From Garcia nutans (lineage: Eukaryota; Streptophyta; Magnoliopsida; Malpighiales; Euphorbiaceae), in assembly GCA_947685225.1 (NCBI GenBank), contig CANTUV010000009.1:9920001-9984000 (forward strand): DNA of 64,000 bases. Reading direction: 5' to 3'. Of the stretch, positions 54,941-64,000 are shown piece after piece; position 1 is the stretch's first letter; each line of letters begins with the position of its first letter. The position numbers and the translations under genes were made by a program. Under the pieces are notes generated by a model. The model saw nothing but the letters and a program-made list of their open reading frames with translations, was not told where the DNA came from and did no database searches.

Positions 54941-56070
54941 ACCCTAATTCCCTTAAAACCTTAAACCCTAATTTTTCTACATCCTAATTTTTAAAATCTT
55001 AATACCTTGTAAATTTAAATATTAAAATTCAATATGTTAAATACAAAATAATGATCCAGTAATCGTAAATTATAAATCTAAATGTTTTAAAGTGTCCAAA
55101 CCCTAATTTCATGATTTCACTCCTCAAATACTAATTTGGTTAATTAAAGAACCTTATTAATCCCTTAAATCATAAAACCTTAATCCATTTTAATTCCATT
55201 AAAGTTTACAGTAGCTAAGAATTACAAACCCTAAATAATACTAAAATTCCAAAACCCTAAAGTATTAATTAAAGAATTTTAAATAGAAACAGTAACCCTA
55301 ATTTGAATCTTTACTTGCTTTATTTAATTTTATATTTGATTATGTAGTCTATTATATGCTTTAATTTATTTTCAATGCTTTGTTGGTTTATTTAAGTTCA
55401 ATGCTTGATTTATTTAGTTTATCATGGATGGATGTTTACATTCTATTGATGTTTAATATCTTTGATGAATGATTTATTTATTATGAATGGTTATTTATTT
55501 TTATCGATTTATTTAGATTTCCATATGTTGTAAGAGGTATGTTTCCACTTGGTGGGTACCTCATTAGTTAAATATCATGTAATTTAAATTTCTTTTCTAT
55601 TTTAGAACCAATGTAAAGGACATGTTTCTACCTTTCGGAGGGTGTCCTATTTAGGCATGGATTATGTAAGGGCATGTTTCCATCTTCGGATGGGTGTCCA
55701 TTTCTTTGTTTTGCTTTGACATTGTTTTGATTTTCAATATATTGATGCTTTATTTAATTATTGTGTGTAATATGGATAATATTGTTATATTTAAGAATTT
55801 TATAATATTAAGACCTGTAAAGGAGGTCGGTTCCAATGAACCGGGCGTTGTGGGGGTGCTGGGCTATTTCTCACCTTCCCCACACGTACCCCACTTTTCG
55901 AACCCATTAAGGGGTTGGGGATTCCTTAGGAATCGAGTCATCCACCCCTTTCTTTTTCCTGGCCCATCCGGATGGCGACTCCATTTTCTCCGGACTAAGG
56001 CCCCGAACCTAAACAGTGCAGAAGTCGCAAAAACCATTCCACTGGGAGTGGGGGTGAAAATCCCCGCTCA
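54912..56070 (+). repeat. 5' LTR of gag-only element, left-truncated
   Basis: Begins in AAACCCTAA-rich sequence where DUF7745-like similarity ends; the TGTAGACCC start is missing. It ends AATCCCCGCTCA at about 56070, followed by TAG and the primer site. It carries the three nested hairpins (55534-55699), then the GGTTCC/GAACC segment (about 55829-55842), GGTTGGGGATTCCTTAGGAA and a GC-richer end. Confidence 0.8.
55534..55699. repeat. Triplet of nested covarying hairpins (reference copy)
   Basis: Unit a (55534-55562): outer arms GAGGTA/TACCTC, inner CCAC/GTGG. Unit b (55617-55648): outer AGGACA/TGTCCT, inner CTACC/GGAGG with one mismatch (GGTGG in other copies). Unit c (55670-55699): outer GGGCA/TGTCC, inner CCATC/GATGG. 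In each unit TGTTT lies between the 5' outer and inner arms and a single G between the 3' arms. Related units are in every LTR of this family in the window. Confidence 0.9.
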
Positions 56071-56073
56071 TAG

Positions 56074-56092
56074 TGGTGACTCCATTGGGGAT
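56074..56092 (+). other. Primer binding site of gag-only element
   Basis: TGGTGACTCCATTGGGGAT, close to TGGCGACTCC-type primer sites of Tat/Ogre elements (recalled as tRNA-Arg type in Ogre; not verified). It lies three bases after the LTR end. Confidence 0.6.
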
Positions 56093-57237
56093 ATGAGAAG
56101 TTGATTCCATTGGTCTTTATATTATTCTATTCTTTCATATAATGATATTATCCATTGCATCATATTTGATTGCATCATGTGCGTGAGTTAGGACGCCCGT
56201 GTTGTGTTATGTAAGGGATACCATACTTTCAATCAAGGTATGGAGATCGAGCATGGCATAACCACTCATAGCTTCATACCATTTGGTATATACTTGCTAT
56301 GGGAACCTAAGCCTTTTTACCCAAAGACTAAAGCTCATGTAATTGGCCTAGTTACTTTCCTTAGGTTTTACCCCAAATGCATGTTGTTTGACTATGGTTA
56401 ATTTATCTTGGCTTAAATCATGGCTTATCTGGTTTGTTCTTTTTCTAATATGACCTAAGTATATTGTAAGCTCAAATAAATTTTTCTTTAAAGTCCAAAA
56501 GACCAAAGCTATTTTCAAAACTTTTTCAGATGGTCTTTGGACATAAAAACTTTTCTAAAAAACAAATCAAAAATTCTTTTTCTCATGGCCCAAATACTAA
56601 GCCCAAAATATGTTTTTTCTAAAATCTTTTTTACAATGGGCTTAGAAACAAAATTATTTTCACCCAACCTTTTCTTACAAAGAGCTTGCAAAATATTTAG
56701 GTCAATTCCGAAATACTAAAAATCAATTGTGAGCCTAGTTTATGCTAAGAATAATTAATCATGGGTTTGTTTTTGGCATGAATCATTAGTTATTTTTTTT
56801 AAATGAGAAATCTATTTATAATAAATTTAGTTTTAATCCAATATAGCATAAAAGCTACTATAGTTGGTTGAATGGATTAAAACCTAATTAATGGGAATTA
56901 CTATGAATGGATTTCCATTTTTGAAAATATAATTATTGGTTGAAACATTCGAGGGAAATATTCGAAAACAAGATACCCCATGTTGGTATTTTATTAACCA
57001 TATAGCTAGGAAAAGAGACTCGCCATTCGTGTGTGGATGTTATAAGGTTGGAAGAAACATCCTATTCATCCTTGTTTGTCTATTGTTTGTGCATACATGC
57101 ATACATTTGCATCTCATATCATTAATCCTTTCTGGCTCACAGCCTTGGATTACGATAGTTCAAAAGCTTACAATAATCTGACCTACGCCGAAGACGAAGA
57201 ATCTAGTGATGACTCAATCACTTGCTCACCAAAAATA
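56093..57237 (+). other. Leader of gag-only element
   Basis: About 1.1 kb without a convincing ORF. 56270-56440 is duplicated at 53881-54054, and 56927-57235 matches the inverted G1 leader. AAGATACCCCATGTTGGT at about 56969 is one of the most conserved pieces. Short frames here are not supported. Confidence 0.6.
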
Positions 57238-58629
57238 ATGAATCCCGAATAAATTCAAAGAATGGTGGATGAAGCCCTCAATGCCAAAATGGAAGAAATA
57301 AAAGAGGCCCTAGCTGAGACCATGAAGAACCAACTAGCTGCAATTTTAGGAAACAATGCCGAAGTATCTGCTAGCAACAAGAAGCCAAAGGACAATGGGA
57401 AGGCTAAAATTGGTGAAGTAGCTTTTGATGATGATAAGGTGGTCATTGATGATGATGATTGGGCTCAATACTACCAAGATCCTCAAGACAAAAAGGAGCC
57501 GAAGGTTGTTGAAAAGGCAACTATTAAAAAGATCGAGACATCTGATGTTGAGAAAATGATTGCTGATTTAGAAAAGAAATTTGAGAAGAAACTGAAAAAT
57601 AAAGAAATGTCAGAAGTTGACAAACTATTTGAGCTAGATGAAGAAGTTCCGTACAAGTTCAAAATGCCATCTTTTGTGAAGTTTGATGGAACTGAAAATC
57701 CTCATCTCCATGTGAAGCAGTATATCACTGCCATGTAGTCTGCCCGGGCTACTAAGGCTTAAACTCTAAGGTACTTCATGCTCTCATTGGATCCTGTTGT
57801 CCAAAATTGGTTCAATACCTTGGAAGAAGGAACACAAAAGAGTTGGGATCTGCTATACAAAGCCTTCATCCAACAATATGGGTATAATGTCGAGATGGAA
57901 GTTACCTTAATGGAAGTGGAGTCCATTAGACAAAGGCCAAATGAAAATTTTGTGGACTATGTGAAGAGATGGAGAAATAACGCTACTTTGCTCATGAAAA
58001 GGCCCGATGATTCTGATCAAATAAGGATGATTGTGAGAGGCATCCTGCCCAATCTCCATGAAAGGATGTCTCACACCCTTATAAGGGATTTCAAAGATCT
58101 TCTCCAAGTTGGTCTGCACATTGAAGAGTGGGAAAGAGAGAAGAACCGTTTTTCAATAAAAAGGAATGAGAAAGGGAATTATCAGCCTAGCAATCAAAGC
58201 ACGCAAAAAGAAGTTGATGTTAATGCGACTGGTCAAGGAAATAAAAGACAATTCTCAGAATTGGGGAAACCTCTATCTTGGGTTTTTAGCAAGCTGCAAA
58301 AGAAAGGGTTGTTACAACTGTTAGCTCCTCGATGTTTACATAATCCACTGCCACCAAACTTTAATGCCGAGGCCTTCTGTCAATTTCATCAAATGCAAGG
58401 GCATGAAACAGATAAATGTGCTCGTCTAAGGCATGAGATCCAAGATATAATCAGTAGTAGTAAGCTACAGAAGCCGGACAAGCCCAATACCAAGAACAAC
58501 CCTTTGCCTAAGTTTGGAAGAGTACCTTCACCGACAACCTTCATGGTGGGAAAAGGATTGGAAGGAGATTTTATTTTATCCTCTTTTCAAGATGGAAATA
58601 TTGAAGATATGAAAGGAAAAGAAGCTTAA
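57238..58629 (+). pseudogene. Gag of the gag-only element, three stops in one frame
   Basis: One frame from ATG 57238 (MNPE-stop-IQRMVDEALNAKM) with stops TAA 57250, TAG 57736 and TAA 57760 and no frameshift. A Lys/Glu-rich probable coiled coil is at about 57500-57610. Then the gag core: VPYKFKMPSFVKFDG, PVVQNWFNTLEEGTQKSW, LYKAFIQQYG, VDYVKRWRNNATLL. A CHHC-type knuckle CQFHQMQGHETDKC is at about 58378. Ends SSFQDGNIEDMKGKEA. The three stops sit where G1 or related gags have Gln or His codons and can be explained by single or few changes. Gag forms the particle shell. Confidence 0.8.
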
Positions 58630-61180
58630 ACTCAATGTTGCTTTTCGATTTTACTTTCTTTAATATTTAATTTGAACAATTATGTTTTTCAAGTTTGTTT
58701 GAATAAATTACTTTCATCAAAATTTTGATGGTCTTTGTTCATTTTGGTGCTTAACTAATGAGAAATCTAGCTTGATAATTCATGAATTAATATATTTATG
58801 CATCATGACTTGAACGACTTTACTAGATGAGGGAATTGCTCTATAGCATTGAGTTGTGTATGCTTACTTAGAGAGGGCTCCTGCATAATTATCTTTGTCT
58901 AGGTCTTAGTCAGTCTTAGAACATGCTTTGACAAACTTTCGAGGTGAAATTGAACTCTACTTTTTTAAGAGAGAAATGATCCAGGTATTATTTGGTTAGC
59001 CAACAACTAGTATCCACCCTATTAAATATCAATCCCTAGTTGTCCTTTGAGCCTTCATAAAATTTTAGCTTTCTTTTCATTGGCTTACAAACCCCAATAA
59101 CCTACCCTGAGCTGTTGTGATACTTTTGACAAGTCTTATGATCACTAAGGTGAAGAGGTAAGAAGATCAAAGAAAGAAATGAATACCATAAAGATAGTTG
59201 AAGTTCTCAAGACCATAAGGGTAGTTAAAGTTCTCAAGACCATAAGTGTAGTTGATGTTTTCAAGACCATAAGGATAGTTGATGTTCTCAAAACCATAAA
59301 GGTAGTTGAAGTTTTCTTAATATCTCTAATATATCAAGACAACATCAGAGTAATAAACGATTTATCCTTGTTAAAGAAGATTTATGTCACTCCACTCATC
59401 CATTATTGAAGCCCAAGTTAGTACAAAGAAGACAACTCTCTTAGAGCTAGAACCAACCCAAAAAAAAAATAGAAAGAAGAAGAAAAGAAAAGAAAAGAAA
59501 ATAGAAAAAAAAGAAAAAAAAGAAAAAAAAAAGAAAAAAAGGAAAAAAAAAGATAAAATCTAAAAAGGCAGTTCAAAAAGCTAATTGAGTTCTCTTTTAC
59601 TTAAGACAACAAAAGGCTTCCATTTGATTTACAAGAACAGATTGACTTGAATTGGTCCAGCCCAACCAAAGATTCAATCAAAATTGGAGAAAATAGGAGG
59701 AAGACCATCCAGTTCTTGAAAGTTTTGTACTTGACAATCCTACAAGGAAGAAGGACAAAATGATAAAATGCTCAAAGAAAGGGAAGAGTAAGAAAAATAA
59801 ATAAAAGGGAGAAGAGGAAAAGAAACGAATTTGGGAACCAAACTTTTTGCAAGGAAAAAAAAGTCCTAATCAAGATCTAGATTAATGCCAAGAAGATAGA
59901 AGGAATTTGGAGTCTAACAAGATTGCCTCCAAGCTGCCTCAAATTCAAACAAGAAATTTATAGTGTGAGGGTTTGTCCATTGTGTCACATCAGCTCCTAT
60001 CTCAAAATGGCCTTCATTTAACCCATGTCCCTCAATCCCATTTCAAGCCTATCAAAGATCTGTTAATCTCTCTTGGTAGGTAGAGTCTATTAGTGGAGGT
60101 AGTTTGGATAAGCATGCATATGAGATAGAAAGTATTTAAACTCAAATGAGACCGTTGGCCAAGTAATGTGTATGTGCCTATTTGAAGTGCAACAATTCTT
60201 GCTTAAATAGAAATGATTCCCGAGTTTAGTATGGTAACTAGGGTTGTTATGTTATAGATATGTTAATTTGGAAAATCAAGTCCTGAGGTACATTGACATT
60301 AATTTGGCAAAGCCAACATTTGATTTCAAAATCAAAATTCAAAAAACCAAAAACAAAAAAAAATGTTTTGTCATACAAAGCCTTCAAGTTAAGGGAAGTA
60401 TGTTAAACCTCCAAAGGACATATTGGGCAAAGGAAATGATTATTGGCAAGGTCATGAAGAAGCTATCAATTGACATGCTGAAACATAGTTTGAAAAAGAT
60501 GAATCCCTGGCTCTGCTGCTTAAGGTCTCCACCACTCATGTTTTCAACATCTTAAAGATAAAAGCCACAAATGCAAAAGCTTTCGATCATTCCAATGCAA
60601 GACTTGAACAAGCATCAAAATGGAACCAATGTGAATACTTCTGCTAATCGCCTCGGTCTGTGAGTCGATGGAATGACTGTAAGTATTATTCATGCATATC
60701 ATGCATACATGAGCATATCACATCGCACTTTCTTGTCCTGTATTGTCTATTCCTTGTCAAAATGAACAGCAAACACCCTGCGAAGTAAAGAATCAAAAGA
60801 AGATATTGAATCAAGGGGGCATGGAAAGCCTATTCGCTTGTGGAAGCTCCAGTCATTTTGCAAAGAGAAGAAATACGTGCTTGTGTGAAGAACTAGATGG
60901 CAAAAACATCAATCAAAGCTTGCATGGAAAAAATCTTTGGTTTGAGCCTACACAGGGGGTCAAAGTTTCTCCTTTTCAATTTTTTGAGTTTATATACCAA
61001 ATATTTTTAAACTCACTTGTATTTTACCACGCTGGGGGCAAGGAGAAGATATGAGGGCCAACTAAAAATAGCTGAATTTTTGCAAAAGGAAGAACAAAAG
61101 AATGGAACAACAAGTTAAGCCAGAATCCTCAACTAATAAAAGGTCAATCAAATCGAATTCAAATCTCAAGTCAAAGTACC
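58630..61180 (+). other. Non-pol spacer of gag-only element
   Basis: No retroviral domain is found. Contents: a 27-bp tandem repeat (59182-59316), an A/G-only tract (59458-59555), a possible intron (GTAAGTATT at 60679, TGAACAG at about 60771) and short frames without recognisable features. Most of it, except about 59600-60160, is repeated inverted at 62086-64000. Confidence 0.6.
59182..59316. repeat. 27-bp tandem repeat (inverted copy 63160-63317)
   Basis: Five units of AAGACCATAAGGGTAGTTGA plus AGTTCTC with minor changes. The period is a multiple of three, so the frame reads as nine-residue repeats (VVKVLKTIR-like), but no start context or flanking conservation suggests a real protein. The inverted copy has one or two more units, so the array is length-variable. 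Confidence 0.75.
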
Positions 61181-61925
61181 CAGTTTAGGATCAAGTATCC
61201 AAATCCAGTTTAGGATCGAGTATCCAAGTCCAGTTAGGATCGAGTATCCCAATCTAATTTAGGATCGAGTATCCAAATCCAGTTTAGGATCGAGTATCCA
61301 AGTCCAGTTAGGATCGAGTATCCGAATCCAAGTTAGGATCGAGTATCCCAATCCAATTTAGGATCGAGTATCCAAATCCAGTTTAGGATCGAGTATCCAA
61401 GTCCAGCTAGGATCAAGTATCCTAATCCAATTTAGGATCGAGTATCCAAATCCAGTTTAGGATCGAGTATCCCAATCCAATTTAGGAACGAGTATCCAAA
61501 TCCAATTTAGGATCGAGTATCCAAGTCCAGTTTAGGATCGAGTATCCAAACCCAATTTAGGATCGAATATCCAAATCCATTTAGGATCGAGTATCCAAAT
61601 CCAGTTTAAGATCAAGTATCCAAACCCACTTTAGGATCGAGTATCCAAATCCAATTTAGGATCGAGTATCCAAACCCAATTTAGGATCGAGTATCTAAAA
61701 TCCAGTTAGGATCGAGTATCCCAATCCAAATTTGGATCAAGTATCAAAATCCAGTTAGGATCGAGTATCCCAATCCAAATTTGGATCAAGTATCAAAATC
61801 CAGTTAGGATCGAGTATCCAAATCAAGTTTAGGATCGAGTATTCAAATCCAGTTTAGGATCGAGTATCTGAATCCAGTTAGGATCGAGTATCCAAGTCTA
61901 GTTTAGGATCGAGTATCCAAATCTC
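61181..61925. repeat. 30-copy 3'UTR minisatellite, GGATCGAGTATCC core
   Basis: I count 30 units of 24-25 bp with consensus TTTAGGATCGAGTATCC then AAATCCAG. The core is an inverted repeat, arms GGAT and ATCC with five-base loop CGAGT, the same 4-5-4 geometry as the G1 array (GGGT TCTGG ACCC). Variant CAAGTATC and TTTGGATCAAG units cluster toward 61730-61800. Position just upstream of the polypurine tract matches the hypervariable 3'UTR described for Tat/Ogre elements as a source of satellites. Confidence 0.9.
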
Positions 61926-62013
61926 TCAGGTCCAGAACCCAAAATCTCAACCGTCTCAAAAATTAAGTCTTATTGCTTTTCACTCTCTTTCACTAAAGTC
62001 TTAGATCATTCAA

Positions 62014-62085
62014 GCAGGGGGCAAACTGTAGACCCTTAATTTTTGACCAAGTCCGGTCCACTATATTTTAATTAGTCCAAAATCA
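62014..62085 (+). other. Polypurine tract and start of 3' LTR, then junction
   Basis: GCAGGGGGCAAAC (62014-62026) followed by LTR start TGTAGACCCTTAATTTTTG at 62027, matching the starts at 33145 and 34965 on the minus strand. LTR similarity lasts about 60 bp, then sequence passes into the inverted arm near 62085. Confidence 0.75.
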
Positions 62086-64000
62086 AAAATTGAAAAGGAG
62101 AAAACTTTGCCCCCTGTGCAGGCTCGAACCAAAGATTTTTTTCCATGCAAGCTTTGATTGATGTTTTTGTTGTCTAGTTCTTTGCACAAGCACGCATTTC
62201 TTCTCTTTGTAAATTACTGGAGCTTCCTCAAGCAATAGGCTTTCCATGCCCCCTTGATTCAATATCTTCTTTTGATTCTTTACTTCACAGGGTATTTTTT
62301 GTTCACTTTAACAAAGAATAGACAATACAAGACAAGAAAGTGCAATGTGATATGCTCATGTATGCATGATATGCATGAATAATACTTGCAGTCATTCCAT
62401 TGACCCACAGACCGAGGTTATCAACAAAAGTGTTCTCATTGGTTCCTTTTAGATGCTCATTCAGGTCTTGCACAATGCTCCACATTTATGGCTTTTATCT
62501 TTAAGATATTGAAAACATGAATAATGGAGGCCCCAAGCAGCAGAGTCAGGGATTCATTTATTTCAAACTATGTTTCAGCATGTCAATTGGTAGCTTCTTC
62601 ATGACCTTTCCAATAATCATTTCCTTTGCCTAATGTGCCCTTCGAGGTTCGATAGTTCAACATACTCCCCTTAACTTGAAGGCTTTGTATGACAAAAACA
62701 TTTTTGCATTTTTTGAATTTTGATTTTGAAATCAAATGTTGGCTTTGCCAAATCAATGTCAATTTACCTAAGGACTTGATTTTTCCAAATTAACATATCT
62801 ATAACATGACAACCCTAGTTACCGTACTAAACTCGGGAATCATTTCTATTTAAGCAAGAATTGTTGCACTTCAGATAGGCATATACATATTTTCTAAACC
62901 ATTTTGGGTTTTCTTTTATTTTTTATTTTTTATTTTCTTTTTCTTTTCTTTTATCTTTTTTTGTTTTCTTTCTTCTCTTTTTTTTTGTTTGGTTTGTTTA
63001 TTTTTTTTGTTTGGTTCTAGCTCTAAAAGAGTTGTCTTGTTTGTACTAACTTAGGCTTCCAATAATGGATGAGTGGGGTGACATAAATCTCCTTTAACAT
63101 GGATAAATCATTTTGTTACTCTGATGTTATCTTGATAGATTGGAGATATTAGGTGAACTTCAACTACCCTTATGGTATTGAAAACTTCAACTGCCTTTAT
63201 GGTCTTGAAAACATCAACTACTCTTATGGTCTTGAGAAAATCAACTATCTTCATGGTCTTGAGAACTTCAACTATCTTTATGGTCCTGAGAACTTCAACT
63301 ATCTTCATGGTATTCATTTCTTTCTTTGATCTTCTTGTCTCTTCATCTTAGTGATCATAAGACTTGTCAAAAGTATCACAATAGCTCAGGGTAGGTTATT
63401 GGGGTTTGTAAGCCAATGATAAGAAAGCTAAAATTTTATGAAGGCTCAAAGGGACAACTAGGGATTGATATTTAATAGGGTGGATACTAGTTGTTGGCTC
63501 ATCAAACAATGCCTAGATCATTTCTCTCTTAAATAAGCAGAGTTGCAATTTCACCTCGAAAGTTTGTCAAAGCATATTCTAAGACTGACTAAGACCTAGA
63601 CAAAGATAATTATGCAGGAGCCCTCTCTAAGTAAGCATACACAACTCAATGCTATATAGCAATTCCCTCACCTAGTAAAGTCATTCAAGTCATGATGCCT
63701 AGATATATTAATTCATGAATTATCAAGCTAGATTCCTCATTGGTTGAGCACCAAAATGAACAAAGACTAACAAGATTTTTGATGAAAGTAATTTATTCAA
63801 GCAAATTTAAATTTGAAAAACAAGATTGTTCCAATTAAATATTAAAGAAAATAAAATAATAAAAACAAACAAGCCAAGGGAAGTTTGTTGAGTTAAGCTT
63901 CTTCTCCTTTCACATCTTCAATTTTTCCATCTTGAAAGGATGATAAAATAAAATCTTCTTCCAATCCTTTTCCTACCATGAAGGTTGTTGGTGGTGGCAC
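62086..64000 (-). mobile_element. Inverted copy of the gag-only element's 3' half
   Basis: Reverse complement of about 58550-60990: AAAACTTTGCCCCCTGTG at 62092 pairs with CACAGGGGG at 60950, the 27-bp repeat reappears at 63160-63317, and the A/G tract as a T/C tract at 62905-63015. The region matching about 59600-60160 is missing. Identity looks about 90-95% by eye. It continues past the window edge. Confidence 0.85.
63894..64000 (-). pseudogene. Gag C-terminus in the inverted copy (partial)
   Basis: On the minus strand the frame ends EDVKGEEA at TAA 63894-63896, matching IEDMKGKEA at 58629, and runs off the window edge through FMVGKGLEEDFI-like sequence. Too short to judge intactness. Confidence 0.75.

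Larger units (their letters stand above)
54912..62085 (+). mobile_element. Gag-only Tat/Ogre-like element
   Basis: 5' LTR (left-truncated), primer site, about 1.1-kb leader, gag, about 2.5 kb without pol, a 30-copy minisatellite, polypurine tract and the first about 60 bp of a 3' LTR. No protease, RT, RNase H or integrase is detectable. Leader and gag match the decayed pol-bearing element G1, which is thus a candidate type of helper. Comparable gag-only elements (TR-GAG) have been described in plants. Confidence 0.7.

Noticed and set aside
59179..59409. Nine-residue repeat protein (VLKTIRVV-like)
   Set aside because: Translation of a 27-bp minisatellite; the inverted copy is extended by extra units and flanks show no protein-like conservation.
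61181..61925. CRISPR-like array of palindromic repeats
   Set aside because: Units are contiguous 24-25 bp without unique spacers, there are no cas genes, and the context is a plant retroelement 3'UTR; it is a minisatellite.
1..64000. Host protein-coding genes, tRNA or rRNA genes
   Set aside because: All long frames belong to retroelements or their cargo; no tRNA cloverleaf or rRNA sequence was recognised by eye, though a dedicated search was not possible.

Overview
This window is nuclear, non-genic, repeat-dense DNA from a flowering plant. It is AT-rich overall and consists almost entirely of LTR retrotransposons nested inside one another. Plant origin is supported by Athila-type elements with a tRNA-Asp-type primer site, a Tekay/Del-type chromovirus, Tat/Ogre-like Ty3/gypsy elements, Ty1/copia remnants, and degraded plant mobile domain (PMD) and DUF7745-like ORFs. 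I found no intact host gene, tRNA, rRNA or CRISPR array. The species cannot be named from sequence alone.

Layout, left to right. 1-2950: a Tekay-like LTR (left end outside the window) sitting inside the pol of Athila copy A (2951-9220: integrase, ORF1/env-like gene, 3'UTR, 3' LTR). Athila A sits inside the pol of a more decayed Athila copy B (9221-14607). B lies in an old copia LTR fragment (14608-15064), into which a second copia of the same family is inserted (15065-20203). That copia is split by a solo Tat/Ogre-like LTR (17672-19142, target duplication CCAAT). It is then interrupted by a large Tat/Ogre-like element on the minus strand ('G1'): 3' LTR 20204-34965 and internal region 34966-47300. 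The G1 LTR is itself split by a young Tekay element (20677-30758, two 2990-bp LTRs, target duplication ACATG) and by a solo LTR (30930-33145, target duplication CCATC).

The G1 internal region carries decayed gag, protease, RT, RNase H and integrase on the minus strand. On the opposite strand it carries an intron-containing PMD-like pseudogene and a DUF7745-like pseudogene. 47301-47671 is a plus-strand LTR fragment of the same superfamily meeting G1 head to head. 47673-53880 is Athila copy C, a gag-only deletion derivative. 53881-54940 holds a leader fragment joined to a second DUF7745-like remnant. 54912-62085 is a gag-only Tat/Ogre-like element with a 30-copy minisatellite before its polypurine tract. 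62086-64000 is an inverted copy of that element's 3' half.

The most interesting signal is not a protein gene. Several unrelated element families in this window carry arrays of short palindromes in LTRs, 3'UTRs or introns, and in some the two arms change sequence together while pairing is kept. The clearest case is a nested hairpin repeated about three times per Tat/Ogre-like LTR (for example 55534-55699), with covariation in both helices and a conserved TGTTT/G internal loop. Others are a five-hairpin array with an invariant loop in the Tekay LTRs, a GACACGG/CCGTGTC module shared by Athila and Tekay-like elements, and 3'UTR minisatellites whose monomers have the same 4-5-4 palindrome geometry but different sequence.
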